This document shows, in pieces, positions 32,697 to 43,354 of a stretch of 43,354 nt of DNA. Below the pieces are notes generated by a model. That model was given only the letters and a program-made list of their open reading frames with translations. It did no database searches and had not been told where the DNA came from. Each line of letters begins with the position of its first letter. Position 1 is the first letter of the stretch. The DNA comes from Alphaproteobacteria bacterium (GTDB taxonomy: Bacteria; Pseudomonadota; Alphaproteobacteria; VGDZ01). The stretch is taken from NCBI GenBank assembly GCA_016869515.1, contig VGDZ01000022.1:1-43354 (forward strand). The letters run 5' to 3'. The translations under genes were made by a program, and so were the position numbers.

Positions 32697-33527
32697 ATGC
32701 CCGAACTGCCCGAGGTCGAAACCGTGTGCCGGGGCCTGCGTCCGCTGCTGGTCGGCCGCCGCATCGCCGCATGCGAGCTTGGCCGGCACGGCCTGCGCAT
32801 TCCCTTCCCCAAGGGCCTGGCCCGCGACCTCGCCGGGTGCCGGATCGAGGCGGTCGAACGCCGCGCCAAATACATTCTGATGCGGCTCGATTCCGGCCGC
32901 ACGCTGATCGCCCATCTCGGCATGTCGGGGCGGATGACCGTGGCCGCGCCGCCGCTGCCGGCGCGCGGCAAGCACGACCATTTCCGGCTGGTGCTGGACG
33001 ACGGCCGCGGCGTGACCCTGAACGATCCGCGGCGCTTCGGCCTTGTCGCCTTGGCCGCCAGCGCCGAACTCAACCGCCATGCGCTGTTCCGCCATCTCGG
33101 GCCCGATCCGCTGACGCCCGAATTCACGCCCAGGCTTTTGGCCGCGCGGCTGGCCGGGCGGCGCACCGCCGTCAAGCTGGCGCTGCTCGATCAGCGCATC
33201 GTCGTCGGCGTCGGCAACATCTACGCCAGCGAGGCGCTGTTCCGCGCCGGGATTTCGCCCAAGCGCGCGGCGGGGCGCTGTCTCGGCGACCGCGCCGCGG
33301 CGCTGGCAGCGGCCATCCGCCAGGTGCTGCGCGATGCCATCGCCGCCGGCGGCTCGTCCTTGCGCGACTACGTCCAGGCCGACGGCGAGCTGGGCTATTT
33401 CCAGCATCGCTTCGCGGTCTACGATCGCGCGGGCCAGCCCTGCCCGGGCTGCGATTGCGGCGGCGCGGTCAAGCGCCTGGTCCAGGGCGGGCGGTCGACC
33501 TTCTATTGCCCGGCGCGGCAGCGATGA
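32697..33527 (+). CDS. mutM: Formamidopyrimidine-DNA glycosylase MutM (Fpg)
   Basis: A 276-residue DNA repair glycosylase/AP lyase that removes 8-oxoguanine and ring-opened purines. The N-terminus MPELPEVETVCRGL supplies the catalytic Pro (after Met removal) and Glu. RRAKYILMRL carries the conserved Lys, and the H2TH region is near VVGVGNIYASEAL. The C-terminal zinc finger is odd: Cys249, Cys252 and Cys271 are in place, but the fourth ligand position is Arg274 (CPAR instead of CPxC), and there is an extra Cys254. GGRSTFYC keeps the DNA-binding Arg. Its TGA overlaps the next ATG. Confidence 0.96.
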   Translation: MPELPEVETVCRGLRPLLVGRRIAACELGRHGLRIPFPKGLARDLAGCRIEAVERRAKYILMRLDSGRTLIAHLGMSGRMTVAAPPLPARGKHDHFRLVLDDGRGVTLNDPRRFGLVALAASAELNRHALFRHLGPDPLTPEFTPRLLAARLAGRRTAVKLALLDQRIVVGVGNIYASEALFRAGISPKRAAGRCLGDRAAALAAAIRQVLRDAIAAGGSSLRDYVQADGELGYFQHRFAVYDRAGQPCPGCDCGGAVKRLVQGGRSTFYCPARQR

Positions 33528-33904
33528 TACTGTCCCGCGCCATGCGCCCCCTTGCCGCGCGCCTTCTGGCGCCGCTTCTCGCGCTCGCTCTCGCCTTGGC
33601 CGCGCCCGCGCGCGCGGCCGAATTCCATTCCGCGATCGAGGACCTGCCGCTGATGCCGGGGCTGATCGAGGACAAGGCGCTGACCCTCAGCTTCGACACG
33701 CCTGCGGGACGGATCGTCGAGGCCGGCGCCTTCGGCCGGCTCGAACGCGCCGCGGTCGAAGGCTTCTATGCCGAGACCCTGCCCGGGCTGGGCTGGCAGG
33801 CGGCGGGGGCGGGCGCCTATCGCCGCGGCGGCGAGACGCTGCGGCTCGATTTCGCCAGCCGCGCCGGCACGCTGACCGTGCGCTTCGCCATCAAGCCGGA
33901 ATGA
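33524..33904 (+). CDS. Small exported protein of unknown function
   Basis: A 126-residue protein with a Sec signal peptide ([19 protein letters not shown], cleavage expected after ARA) and a compact mature domain of about 93 residues with no known motif. The mature part starts [15 protein letters not shown] and has repeated beta-like stretches. ATG 33524 overlaps the mutM stop (ATGA); ATG 33542 is an alternative. It lies 22 bases before the enoyl-CoA hydratase gene. I recall a similar small gene between mutM and echA in other Rhodospirillales, so it is probably a conserved envelope protein. Confidence 0.75.
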   Translation: MILSRAMRPLAARLLAPLLALALALAAPARAAEFHSAIEDLPLMPGLIEDKALTLSFDTPAGRIVEAGAFGRLERAAVEGFYAETLPGLGWQAAGAGAYRRGGETLRLDFASRAGTLTVRFAIKPE

Positions 33905-33926
33905 CGCTTTTTCCTGGAGAACGCCG

Positions 33927-34703
33927 ATGACCTACCAGACCATCAAGGTCGAGACCAAGGGCCGGGTCGGCCTGATCACCCTCGACCGGCCCGAGGCGCT
34001 GAACGCGCTGAACGGGCAGTTGATCGCCGAACTCGAGCGCGCGCTCGACGCCTTCGAGGCCGATGCCGGCATCGGCTGCCTGGTGCTGACCGGCTCGGCC
34101 AAGGCCTTCGCCGCCGGCGCCGACATCAAGGAGATGCAGGCGCGCTCCTTCGTCGACGTCTACAAGAGCGATTTCATCACCCAGGGCTGGGAACGCGTCG
34201 GCCGCTGCCGCAAGCCGGTGATCGCCGCGGTGGCGGGCTATGCGCTGGGCGGCGGCTGCGAGATCGCGATGATGTGCGACTTCATCATCGCCGCCGACAG
34301 CGCCAAGTTCGGCCAGCCCGAGATCCAGCTCGGCACCATCCCCGGCTCGGGCGGCACTCAGCGCCTGACCCGCTTCGTCGGCAAGTCGAAGGCGATGGAG
34401 ATGTGCCTGACCGGGCGGATGATGGACGCGGCCGAGGCCGAGCGCGCCGGCCTGGTCAGCCGCGTCGTGCCGGCCGACCAGCTGCTCGAGGACGCGCTCA
34501 AGACCGCGGCCCGCATCGCCGAGCTGTCGCTGCCGGCAACGATGATGTGCAAGGAGGCGGTCAACCGCGCCTACGAGACCACGCTGGCCGAGGGCGTCAA
34601 GTTCGAGCGCCGCGTGTTCCATTCCAGCTTCGCCCTGCGCGACAAGGCCGAGGGCATGGCCGCCTTCGTCGAGAAGCGCAAGCCGCGCTTCGCCCACGAA
34701 TGA
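33927..34703 (+). CDS. Enoyl-CoA hydratase (crotonase family)
   Basis: A 258-residue crotonase-fold enzyme that hydrates 2-enoyl-CoA to 3-hydroxyacyl-CoA in beta-oxidation. Oxyanion-hole segments are [12 protein letters not shown] and [11 protein letters not shown]; both catalytic glutamates are present, one in the latter and one in [15 protein letters not shown]. The C-terminal helix ends FVEKRKPRF, as in short-chain enoyl-CoA hydratases. CTGGAGA precedes ATG 33927. The gene is widely found just upstream of rpsT-dnaA in this class. Confidence 0.95.
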   Translation: MTYQTIKVETKGRVGLITLDRPEALNALNGQLIAELERALDAFEADAGIGCLVLTGSAKAFAAGADIKEMQARSFVDVYKSDFITQGWERVGRCRKPVIAAVAGYALGGGCEIAMMCDFIIAADSAKFGQPEIQLGTIPGSGGTQRLTRFVGKSKAMEMCLTGRMMDAAEAERAGLVSRVVPADQLLEDALKTAARIAELSLPATMMCKEAVNRAYETTLAEGVKFERRVFHSSFALRDKAEGMAAFVEKRKPRFAHE

Positions 34704-34719
34704 CCGCCCGCCCCCGGCG

Positions 34720-34748
34720 TTGACGCCCCGGGGCGCCTTGGCTATAAG
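34720..34748 (+). promoter_or_regulatory. Promoter of rpsT
   Basis: TTGACG (34720-34725), 17-base spacer, TATAAG (34743-34748). This gives a leader of about 45 bases before the rpsT ATG, with CCGGAGA at 34781-34787 as the ribosome site. The match is close to the housekeeping consensus, as expected for a ribosomal protein. Confidence 0.7.
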
Positions 34749-34799
34749 CCGGCGCCCGCAAACGCCCCCAGACCCGCGATATCCGGAGACCTCACATCC

Positions 34800-35069
34800 A
34801 TGGCGAACATCCGATCGGCCAAGAAGCGCATCCGCGTCACCGCCCGCCGCACCGAAATCAACCGCGCCCGGCTCAGCCGCGTGCGCACCTTCGTCCGCAA
34901 GCTCGAGGATGCCATCGCCGCCGGCGACAAGACCCAGGCGCAGGGCGCCTTCAAATCGGCCCAGGCCGAAATCATGCGCGGCGTCGGCAAGGGCGTGATG
35001 CACCGCAACGCCGCCGCGCGCAAGATCTCGCGGCTGTCGGCGCGCATCAAGCGCATGGCGGCGAAGTAG
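34800..35069 (+). CDS. rpsT: 30S ribosomal protein S20
   Basis: An 89-residue, highly basic helical protein of the small ribosomal subunit that binds 16S rRNA early in assembly. The N-terminus [17 protein letters not shown] and the C-terminal [17 protein letters not shown] are diagnostic for bS20. It has its own strong promoter at 34720 and lies upstream of dnaA, the order found in many alphaproteobacteria. Tandem hairpins follow 19 bases after the stop. Confidence 0.97.
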   Translation: MANIRSAKKRIRVTARRTEINRARLSRVRTFVRKLEDAIAAGDKTQAQGAFKSAQAEIMRGVGKGVMHRNAAARKISRLSARIKRMAAK

Positions 35070-35087
35070 CGAACGGCGCGGCCCTGA

Positions 35088-35168
35088 CGCGACCATCGGT
35101 CGCGCTGTGGCTTGGCGCGACCATCGGTCGCGCTGTGGCTTGGCGCGACCATCGGTCGCGCTGTGGCT
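35088..35168 (+). repeat. Three tandem 28-base hairpin repeats after rpsT
   Basis: The unit GCGACCATCGGTCGC plus GCTGTGGCTTGGC recurs with period 28 at 35088, 35116 and 35144. Each unit folds into a short hairpin (GCGACC / GGTCGC, longer GCGCGACC / GGTCGCGC in copies 2 and 3, 3-base loop ATC). There is no T-run. They may terminate or protect the rpsT message or insulate dnaA. Confidence 0.8.
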
Positions 35169-35503
35169 TCGCCACCACATTCCGCGCGTGCCGCGAAGAA
35201 TTTTTCCGCAGGTTCGATTCTTCGTGTTGCATGCAATCGGGAAGGCGCGTAACCTTCCTTTCGTCGGGGGGGCATGGCCGGCCTAGACTGCCGGAATTTC
35301 CTGGGAATCCGCGGGTTCCAAAGCCAAGACGAAAATCGCAAGATGGTCTCGGCAAGGACGATTGCGCCCAGGAGGTTCGAAGGTCAGACGGTTGCGGCAA
35401 AGCGTTCAACGACGGCTTTACGGTTCGGGTGTAGCATGGTGAATCGCTTGGGGATTTCAGTCGAGTTCGGACGCCGGGGGCGTTCACGGGTACGGGGCAT
35501 GGC
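35169..35503 (+). promoter_or_regulatory. dnaA leader with three GANTC sites
   Basis: A 335-base non-coding stretch before dnaA. GANTC, the methylation site of the cell-cycle methylase CcrM, occurs at 35215, 35305 and 35441. No clear DnaA boxes (TTATCCACA type) were found, so I do not call an origin here. No convincing -35/-10 pair stands out. In Caulobacter, dnaA transcription is tied to GANTC methylation; the same control is possible here. Confidence 0.4.
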
Positions 35504-36853
35504 ATGAACGCGACGGCGATCTGGGACGAGGTAAGGCAGAAGCTGCGCTCCGAATTCGGCGAGGCGACGTTCAATGCCTGGCTGCGCGGACTCAAGCTGA
35601 TCGAGACCGACAACGGCGCCGTCACGCTGGCGGTGCCGACGCGCTACACCCGCGACTACGTCGTCACCCATCACGTCGATCGCATCCTGGCGCTGTGGCG
35701 CCAGCGCGACGCCAATGTCCACGGCGTCGATCTGGTGGTGCAGCGCAATGCGCAATCGCCCGCGAGCGAACCCGCGATCGAAGCCGCAAGCGCCGAGGCC
35801 GGCGACGCCGCTGGCATGGACACGCCCTCCTCGCCGCTCGACCCGCGCTTCACCTTCGACAATTTCGTGGTCGGCAAGTCGAACGAATTCGCCCACGCCG
35901 CGGCACGGCGCGTCGCGGAATCGCCGGTGGTGCCCTACAATCCGTTGTACCTCTACGGGCCGGTCGGTTTGGGCAAGACCCATCTGATGCACGCCATCGC
36001 CTGGCACATCCGCGCCCGCAATCCCAAGCGCAAGGTGATCTATCTTTCCTCCGAGCGCTTCATGTACCAGTTCATCCGGGCGCTGCGCTTCAAGGACACC
36101 GTCGCCTTCAAGCAGCAATTCCGCTCGGCCGACGTGCTGATGATCGACGACGTCCAGTACATCGCCGGCAAGGAATCGACCCAGGAGGAGTTCTTCCACA
36201 CCTTCAACGCCCTGGTCGACCGCAACCGCCAGATCATCATCTCGGGCGACCGCTCGCCGATCGAGCTCGACGGCATGGAGGAGCGCCTGCGCTCGCGCCT
36301 GGGCTACGGCCTGGTCGCCAACATCCTCCAGGCCGACTACGAACTGCGGCTCGGCATCCTGCAGTCCAAGGTCGAGCAGATGGCGGTCAAGCTCGAGGTG
36401 CCCAAGGGCGTGCTCGAATTCCTCGCCCACAGCTTCACCGCCAGCGTGCGCGAACTCGAAGGCGCCTTCAACCGCCTGATCGCGCACCATCAGCTGGTCG
36501 GCCGGCCGATCAGCCTGGAGATGGCGCAGGAAGTGCTGCGCGACATCCTGCGCACGGTCGAGCGCCGTGTCACCATCGACGACATCCAAAAGCGCGTCGC
36601 CGAGCACTACAACATCCGCCTGGCCGACATGCATTCGCCGCGCCGGGCCCGCGCCGTCGCTCGCCCGCGCCAAGTCGCGATGTGGCTGGCCAAGCAGATG
36701 ACGCCGCGCTCGCTGCCCGAGATCGGCCGCAAATTCGGCGGCCGCGACCACACCACGGTCATGCATGCGGTGCGCAAGGTCGACGAATTGCGGGCCGCCG
36801 ACCGCGCCTTGGCCGAAGACCTCGAGATGCTGCGCCGCATCTTGGAAGGTTAG
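35504..36853 (+). CDS. dnaA: Chromosomal replication initiator DnaA
   Basis: A 449-residue AAA+ initiator that binds DnaA boxes and opens oriC. Domain I (about 1-85) begins [23 protein letters not shown] variable linker (about 85-110) follows. Domain III has Walker [15 protein letters not shown], Walker [11 protein letters not shown] and sensor residues around ISGDRSP. Domain IV carries the DNA-binding signature [15 protein letters not shown] near the end. The ATG at 35504 gives the usual N-terminus [10 protein letters not shown]. The dnaN gene follows after 149 bases. Confidence 0.97.
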   Translation: MNATAIWDEVRQKLRSEFGEATFNAWLRGLKLIETDNGAVTLAVPTRYTRDYVVTHHVDRILALWRQRDANVHGVDLVVQRNAQSPASEPAIEAASAEAGDAAGMDTPSSPLDPRFTFDNFVVGKSNEFAHAAARRVAESPVVPYNPLYLYGPVGLGKTHLMHAIAWHIRARNPKRKVIYLSSERFMYQFIRALRFKDTVAFKQQFRSADVLMIDDVQYIAGKESTQEEFFHTFNALVDRNRQIIISGDRSPIELDGMEERLRSRLGYGLVANILQADYELRLGILQSKVEQMAVKLEVPKGVLEFLAHSFTASVRELEGAFNRLIAHHQLVGRPISLEMAQEVLRDILRTVERRVTIDDIQKRVAEHYNIRLADMHSPRRARAVARPRQVAMWLAKQMTPRSLPEIGRKFGGRDHTTVMHAVRKVDELRAADRALAEDLEMLRRILEG

Positions 36854-36927
36854 CCGAATCAATAGCTTATGTGGCATCCCGACCGCCCGCCATCGGCCCG
36901 CGGAAAGTCGGTTGCGCCTGCCCTTTC

Positions 36928-36936
36928 TGCTATACT
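36928..36936 (+). promoter_or_regulatory. Extended -10 promoter before dnaN
   Basis: TGC followed by TATACT is an extended -10 element 66 bases upstream of the dnaN start. No good -35 hexamer is placed correctly, which is tolerated in extended -10 promoters. It would let dnaN-recF-gyrB be expressed separately from dnaA. Confidence 0.5.
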
Positions 36937-37002
36937 GAAGTGCGTCGAATCGTCGCCCACAGCGGCCCCGGCGCGGAATAGAACGCAACCCATGGTTCGG
37001 CC

Positions 37003-41743
<4,741 letters not shown>

Positions 41744-41746
41744 GGG

Positions 41747-42220
41747 TCAGGCCGCGGTCTCTCGCCTCGGCCACCACTCGGCATCGAGAACCTGTTCGAG
41801 CGTGAAAGGGCTCGACGCCGGCAGGCGGCCGGCGCCTTTCGGATCGGCATGGGCCTCGAATGCGTCGGCCGCCGAGGCTCGCGCGATGGCGTAGAGCGCC
41901 TCGAACTGCTCGTCGAGGTCGCGGCGCAGGCTCGGCGTCAGTTTGAACCCGATCGACTGGCGCGCCGCCCTGATTTCCCTCCGCCAACCGGGTACGGGTG
42001 CGGCGGCGCTCGAATGGGCGATCTTCAGGAGATGTTCGAGCACCTGGGTGACCAGGCTGCGGACCGCGTCGCGTTCGCTCTTGCCCAAGTCCTCGACCTC
42101 CTCGGCCAGGCGCTCGCAATCGAGTTCGACATTGACCCGTGCCTCGGCCATGCGCCGCAGGGTCTTCGCCTGCGCGCGTGTCCAAGCCACATAATCCTTG
42201 TCATAGAGCGTTGTCGCCAT
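41747..42220 (-). CDS. DUF29 family protein
   Basis: A 157-residue helical protein. The N-terminus YDKDYVAWTRAQAKTLRR and the centre LAEEVEDLGKSERDAVRSLV with VLEHLLKIAH are the hallmarks of DUF29, a family widespread in cyanobacteria and alphaproteobacteria with no established function. There is no signal or membrane segment. No Shine-Dalgarno sequence stands before ATG 42220, and the start codon lies within an inverted repeat (CCATGGT at 42217-42223 and ACCATGG at 42232-42238), so translation may be leaderless or regulated. It is convergent with gyrB. Confidence 0.88.
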   Translation of the reverse strand: MATTLYDKDYVAWTRAQAKTLRRMAEARVNVELDCERLAEEVEDLGKSERDAVRSLVTQVLEHLLKIAHSSAAAPVPGWRREIRAARQSIGFKLTPSLRRDLDEQFEALYAIARASAADAFEAHADPKGAGRLPASSPFTLEQVLDAEWWPRRETAA

Positions 42221-42250
42221 GGTCGTATTCTACCATGGCCCGGCGGGTGC

Positions 42251-42347
42251 CTAGGGCAAGATCGTTTCGTCATGAACCTGACGGATCGTGACGAAACGTG
42301 AATCCTGCTCTCGTATCCCCCTCGGGGCCGCGATTCGCGGTCTAGGG
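42251..42347 (+). repeat. Dispersed two-hairpin repeat, copy 4 (short form, exchanged arms)
   Basis: Bounded by CTAGGGC at 42251 and TCTAGGG ending at 42347, as in copy 3. The first hairpin uses different arms (CGTTTCGTCA with TGACGAAACG) but sits in the same place, followed by the shared GTGAATC and CTCGTATCCCC. The second hairpin is reduced to CCGCGA-T-TCGCGG. Its 3' boundary contains the stop codon of the alpha/beta hydrolase (TAG on the minus strand, 42342-42344). Confidence 0.8.
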
Positions 42348-43202
42348 ACCCTCGGCCATCAGCCAGTCGGCGGCGGCGCCCCAGGCGGCGATCGGGCCGT
42401 CCGGCCGGAAGAATCCGAAATGGCCCAGCGCTTCGGCGCCGATTTCCGCGGGCGCCAGGTGAATGTGCTGGCGTTCGGCATTGGGGTAGTAGTCGAGCAG
42501 CGCCTCGACCGCGCGGCGGGGCGCGATGCCGTCATCGGCAAAACTCAAGAACCGCAAGGGCACGCGCAGCAGATGGTTGTAGGGCCTAAGCGGCTGGCCG
42601 CGCTCGTCGCTGACGTAATGCGGCGACAGGCACCAGCGGGTCCATTCCGCGCCCACCCGCGGCGGCAGATTGGCCATCCCCACCAGCCGGCCGGCGAAGA
42701 AGCCGAGGGTGGCGATGGAGGCTGGCGAGATCGCCTTCCACAGCAGCAGCAGCAGCGGCCAGCGCCGCCGCGGCCAATGCCGCCAATAGCCGTGCTGGGC
42801 GCCGATCAAGAGCCCGCGCTGCCAGAGCTTGGCGCTGTCCGCCAAGCCCAGGATCTGGCCGCCGAAGGAATGGCCGATCGCCATCGCCCGCGCCCCCGGC
42901 CAGATCGCCTGCAAATGATCGCTGGCACCGGGCGCGTCCAGCGTCGCCCAGTCCAGCATCCGCGCCTTCTCGGCCTTGAGCGACCCGGTCGCCGAATCGC
43001 CGATGCCGCGATAGTCGAACGTCAGGACATGAAAGCCGCGCTTGGCCAGATAGGCCGCGAAGCTGGCATAGAATCGCCGCCGCACGCCGGTGGCGCCGTT
43101 GATCTGCAGCGCGATGCCGTTGCCGGCGCCGCTTGGCCGGAACAAGGTCCCGGCCAAAAGGCGGCCGTCGCGGGCAGGGAAGGTGATGGTCTCGTCGCTC
43201 AT
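42342..43202 (-). CDS. Alpha/beta hydrolase (COG4757-like)
   Basis: A 286-residue cytoplasmic alpha/beta hydrolase. The segment HVLTFDYRGIGDS precedes the nucleophile elbow AIGHSFGGQI. A late Asp in LSFADDGIAPR and His near GHFGFFRP can complete the triad. The closest group I recognise is the predicted hydrolases of COG4757; substrates are not known. I start at ATG 43202 (MSDETITFPARDG) because the longer frame to 43250 is proline-rich, lacks a ribosome site and would overlap the divergent promoter. The stop codon lies in repeat copy 4. Confidence 0.88.
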   Translation of the reverse strand: MSDETITFPARDGRLLAGTLFRPSGAGNGIALQINGATGVRRRFYASFAAYLAKRGFHVLTFDYRGIGDSATGSLKAEKARMLDWATLDAPGASDHLQAIWPGARAMAIGHSFGGQILGLADSAKLWQRGLLIGAQHGYWRHWPRRRWPLLLLLWKAISPASIATLGFFAGRLVGMANLPPRVGAEWTRWCLSPHYVSDERGQPLRPYNHLLRVPLRFLSFADDGIAPRRAVEALLDYYPNAERQHIHLAPAEIGAEALGHFGFFRPDGPIAAWGAAADWLMAEGP

Positions 43203-43220
43203 GGCCCCGGCTTGGCGGGG

Positions 43221-43229
43221 TGGTATAGT
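43221..43229 (+). promoter_or_regulatory. Extended -10 promoter of the last gene
   Basis: TGG followed by TATAGT is an extended -10 element, 20 bases before the ATG at 43250, inside the 47-base divergent gap. No -35 match is seen. The leader would be only about 13 bases. Confidence 0.4.
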
Positions 43230-43249
43230 GGCGTCGGGATGAGTCGGCA

Positions 43250-43354
43250 ATGAAAATTGGCCGCACCGGAGCGGTCGGCACAGGCGGGGGTGCGGGCAAC
43301 GTCACCGGCCCGGCCGGGGCGGCGCGCGCCTATGGCGCGACGCGACCGGGCCGC
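43250..43354 (+). CDS. N-terminal fragment of a Gly/Ala-rich protein (possibly FliX-like)
   Basis: An open frame from ATG 43250 to the window edge (35 codons) beginning MKIGRTGAVGTGGG and rich in Gly and Ala. A start of the type MKI..G followed by a flexible Gly-rich segment recalls alphaproteobacterial FliX flagellar assembly proteins, but 35 residues are too few to decide. It is preceded by an extended -10 element and is divergent from the hydrolase gene. Treat the FliX idea as a weak guess. Confidence 0.45.
   Translation, partial: MKIGRTGAVGTGGGAGNVTGPAGAARAYGATRPGR

Noticed and set aside
35088-35168. CRISPR-like array
   Set aside because: The units are directly adjacent with no variable spacers; it is a tandem repeat of hairpins.
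35070-35503. Chromosome origin (oriC) between rpsT and dnaA
   Set aside because: No cluster of TTATCCACA-like boxes and no AT-rich unwinding stretch; alphaproteobacterial origins are often not next to dnaA.

Overview
The window is a piece of a high-GC alphaproteobacterial chromosome, most like Rhodospirillales. The order ubiE | mutM - small exported protein - enoyl-CoA hydratase - rpsT - dnaA - dnaN - recF - gyrB, together with a candidate CtrA box and GANTC sites, is the basis. Genes are packed tightly, with many 4-base stop/start overlaps (ATGA, GTGA, TTGA). No tRNA, rRNA, CRISPR array, transposase or integrase was seen.

Layout. 1-3.1 kb: the end of an unknown gene, then a cytochrome P450 - glyoxalase/VOC - NUDIX operon (+). 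3.1-11.0 kb: a minus-strand operon of a branched-chain-type ABC importer (binding protein, LivH, LivM, LivG, LivF), a feruloyl-CoA-synthase-like ligase and a DHA2 MFS transporter, probably for uptake and activation of aromatic acids. 11.3-17.2 kb: a plus-strand cluster of an ABC-exporter-like protein with a degenerate ATPase domain, a cyclic-nucleotide-binding protein, a small SAM methyltransferase and a cytoplasmic NpRdhA-type reductive dehalogenase. 17.4-20.5 kb: a large CHAT-protease lipoprotein behind a candidate CtrA site. 20.6-22.8 kb: a minus-strand pair of a lipoprotein alpha/beta hydrolase and an MFS transporter. 23.0-27.6 kb: a sensory cluster of an MCP-globin fusion in reversed domain order, a hybrid histidine kinase split by an in-frame TGA, and a single-domain response regulator. 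27.8-29.1 kb: an ArsB/NhaD transporter.

29.2-31.5 kb looks like an acquired island. It holds a DUF6973-like gene and two tandem paralogous membrane-anchored proteins behind a textbook sigma-70 promoter in AT-rich DNA, and is bracketed by a perfect 26-bp direct repeat. I read it as a possible effector with duplicated immunity genes (inference). It lies downstream of ubiE, where ubiB is usually found in this class. 31.8-41.7 kb is the conserved replication and housekeeping block. 41.7-43.4 kb: a DUF29 protein, an alpha/beta hydrolase, and the first 35 codons of a gene leaving the window.

Four dispersed copies (11.1, 20.5, 27.6 and 42.3 kb) of a two-hairpin repeat element sit at gene ends and in three cases overlap stop codons. 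Their arms change in a compensatory way between copies, so RNA or DNA folding appears to be selected. The observations most worth a second look are this repeat family, the degenerate-ABC/cNMP/methyltransferase/dehalogenase cluster, the reversed MCP-globin fusion, and the direct-repeat-bracketed island.
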